In this document: positions 62,549 through 64,000 of the stretch, piece after piece | Layout: each line of letters starts with the position of its first letter | Position numbering within the stretch: position 1 is the stretch's first letter | DNA from: an uncultured Bacteroidales bacterium | Lineage (GTDB): Bacteria > Bacteroidota > Bacteroidia > Bacteroidales > UBA932 | Length of the DNA: 64,000 bases | Reading direction: 5' to 3' | NCBI GenBank assembly: GCA_944323445.1 | Contig: CALUSM010000008.1 | Span: 1-64,000, forward strand | The notes under the pieces: model-generated | Seen by the model: only the letters and a program-made list of their open reading frames with translations | Database searches by the model: none | Told to the model about the DNA's origin: nothing | Translations under genes and position numbers: made by a program

Positions 62549-63775
62549 ATGAAAACTTTACTGATTTACGCAGCACGCTGCTCCAGCGCCGTCCTGCTGT
62601 CAGCGGCCGTCCTGCTGGGCACCGTGTCATGCGGTCCGAAAAGCACTACTCACCGCAACCCGGAAGGACTCGTCTCAGTCAACTATGCCGACCTGAAACA
62701 GGGAGAGGACATCCTCATATCGGAGTGGGTCGGCGAGCCGGAGTTCATAGCCCTGGAAAGCCGGCCTGAGGCTCTGGTTACCGGCGGGCAGTTCACCATC
62801 TCCGACCACTACATAGGCGTTTACCGCAAGAACAGCGAGACTCCATTCAAACTCTTCGACCGTGCCACAGGTAAATATCTGCGGGACATCGGCGGCATCG
62901 GACGCGGTCCGGGGGAGTACAACAGCATCTCCTCGGCACAACTGGACGAAGCCGGCGGAAAGGTCTGGATCAGCACTATAGACAGGCACAATATCTACGG
63001 TTACGATATCGCCTCCGGCAGGCTCGTTGCGGACATCAAGCTGCCCTACAAGGCCGACAACAATACCAACAACGGCTTCAACTTCTTAGTGGACAGCCTT
63101 TCCAGCACTATCACCATCGTACCGCTGCCCTTTAAGGATAAATGTCCCGCAGCCGCATGGTGCCAGGACATGGATGGCAACATCCTGTGGGAGATCCCCA
63201 AGACCTACACTATGGAGGAGAATGTCTTACTGACGATGCGTACCGGACGCAACACACCGGGCACCATGGACCTGTGCTTCGAGAGCAACAACACCAGGCA
63301 GGACACATTGTACATATTGGAGGACCGGGAGATCAAGCCCATTCTTACTGTCCAGTTCGAAGGCATCACCGAGCCTAACTACATCGATCTCAGTGAAGAC
63401 AGGCTCTTCCGCAGCTCCAGCCTCCTCCCGGGATACGCTGTCATCGGAATATCCCGGTCAGCAGGAATGACCAGCAGAGGCGCGGAATTCTTCATCGAAT
63501 ATGAGTATCTGCCCAGCGTGGTCATGGACAGGCAGACAGAGGAAGTATCCCTGCGCAACATCGTGGACGACATCATGACATGGAACGACAATAATTTCCG
63601 ATTCTCAGACGGTTACCTCGCAAACAGATATGACGCCCTGACATTCCAGGAAGCCGGAGCCAAGGCCCTGACCGACGGCAGCCTCAGCGAAGCCGCCCGC
63701 ACCAGGATATCCTCCATCCTCGACGGCCTGACCGAGAATGACAACATCATACTCATGATAGCACCACTTAAATAA
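62549..63775 (+). CDS. 6-bladed beta-propeller lipoprotein (paralogue of 14861-16078)
   Basis: 408 residues with lipoprotein signal (GTVSC, Cys about 28). Shared blocks with the first paralogue: LVSVNYADLKQGEDILISEW, EPEFIALES, FDRATGKYLRDIGGIGRGPGE, MDRQTEEVSLRNIVDDI and the C-terminal ENDNIILMIAPLK. Six propeller blades are expected. Function unknown. The stop is 5 bp before a short-chain dehydrogenase gene, so the two may be co-transcribed. Confidence 0.88.
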   Translation: MKTLLIYAARCSSAVLLSAAVLLGTVSCGPKSTTHRNPEGLVSVNYADLKQGEDILISEWVGEPEFIALESRPEALVTGGQFTISDHYIGVYRKNSETPFKLFDRATGKYLRDIGGIGRGPGEYNSISSAQLDEAGGKVWISTIDRHNIYGYDIASGRLVADIKLPYKADNNTNNGFNFLVDSLSSTITIVPLPFKDKCPAAAWCQDMDGNILWEIPKTYTMEENVLLTMRTGRNTPGTMDLCFESNNTRQDTLYILEDREIKPILTVQFEGITEPNYIDLSEDRLFRSSSLLPGYAVIGISRSAGMTSRGAEFFIEYEYLPSVVMDRQTEEVSLRNIVDDIMTWNDNNFRFSDGYLANRYDALTFQEAGAKALTDGSLSEAARTRISSILDGLTENDNIILMIAPLK

Positions 63776-63780
63776 AGTAT

Positions 63781-64000
63781 ATGGAAAGAAAAATCGCACT
63801 TATCACCGGTGCCACAAGCGGTATCGGCGAGGCCTGCGCGAAAAAGTTCGCAGCAGGCGGCTATGACATCATCATCAACTGCCGCAAGCCCGAGAAGGGA
63901 GAGGCCCTGAAGGCCGAACTGGCCGGATTGGGAGCCGACGCCCTCGTCCTGCCCTTCGACGTCCGCTACCGGGACCAGATCATCGCGGCCCTCGGTTCCC
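63781..64000 (+). CDS. Short-chain dehydrogenase/reductase, C-terminus cut by window edge
   Basis: The ATG at 63781 opens a frame of 73 codons to the right edge (MERKIALITGATSGIGEACA). The Rossmann motif TGATSGIG and a following FDVRYRDQI block identify a classical NAD(P)-dependent SDR. The catalytic Ser-Tyr-Lys part lies outside the window, so the substrate cannot be given. It starts 5 bp after the propeller-gene stop. Confidence 0.9.
   Translation, partial: MERKIALITGATSGIGEACAKKFAAGGYDIIINCRKPEKGEALKAELAGLGADALVLPFDVRYRDQIIAALGS

Overview
The window is bacterial chromosomal DNA from the phylum Bacteroidota, most likely order Bacteroidales; the high GC of the core genes would fit a Rikenellaceae/Alistipes-like genome, but this is an inference. 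The phylum call rests on many -7 promoter boxes of the form TAnnTTTG, a FeoA-FeoB fusion, a TonB-dependent receptor paired with a lipoprotein, an S1 sulfatase with an active-site serine, split transketolase genes, an EF-G paralogue of the Bacteroides EF-G2 type, 6-bladed beta-propeller lipoproteins, and the gene order sigma54 regulator-lptE-TPR-secG. No rRNA, tRNA or CRISPR array was recognised.

Layout. 1-2744: a minus-strand cluster of two lipoproteins and a Sel1-repeat protein cut by the left edge, low in GC. 2745-3718: non-coding, with a structured inverted-repeat element and an orphan palindrome-bordered element. 3719-5373: a BlaI/BlaR1-like pair with a TonB C-terminal domain. 5502-8168: a small heat-shock protein, then an AAA ATPase overlapping a putative PD-(D/E)xK nuclease. 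8201-11257: DUF6624 protein, sulfatase and class II aldolase-like operon. 11258-16968: archaeal-type ATPase, DUF456 protein, nitroreductase, small outer-membrane-like protein, beta-propeller lipoprotein, DUF2284 protein. 16969-20344: duplicated non-coding DNA, then a Fur-family regulator and a zinc/cadmium-type P-type ATPase. 20509-22053 and 31241-32884: two REP-associated tyrosine transposase (RAYT-like) genes, each flanked by a pair of about 180-bp palindrome-bordered elements. 22218-31107: GH20 hexosaminidase, TonB-dependent receptor with beta-helix lipoprotein, FeoAB. 33039-39325: small RNA candidate, hemerythrin/LuxR pair, second archaeal-type ATPase behind a repeated palindromic operator, PspC-PadR-PspC operon. 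39416-45332: envelope biogenesis operon, OmpA/TPR lipoprotein, broken BspA-type gene. 45394-50295: ppk1-ppx and lepA. 50352-54428: transketolase, ECF sigma factor, Spy-like protein and LolD in one operon. 54521-64000: EF-G2 paralogue, a 59-residue AraC-like mini-protein, XRE regulator, RNase HII, a phosphate cluster (PiT-PhoU transporter, response regulator, soluble histidine kinase), a second beta-propeller lipoprotein and a truncated short-chain dehydrogenase.

How parts work together. Phosphate is a recurring theme: polyphosphate synthesis and breakdown (ppk1, ppx) and a phosphate transporter with its two-component system, whose promoter has two TTTTGTAA repeats 11 bp apart, the geometry of a Pho box. 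Metal handling is another (FeoAB, zinc-type ATPase with Fur-family regulator). The most unusual structures are the two RAYT genes, whose flanking palindromes match their own copy but differ between copies, with a third solo element; the ATPase/nuclease pair at 6287-8168; and a promoter-to-terminator small RNA candidate at about 33051-33162.
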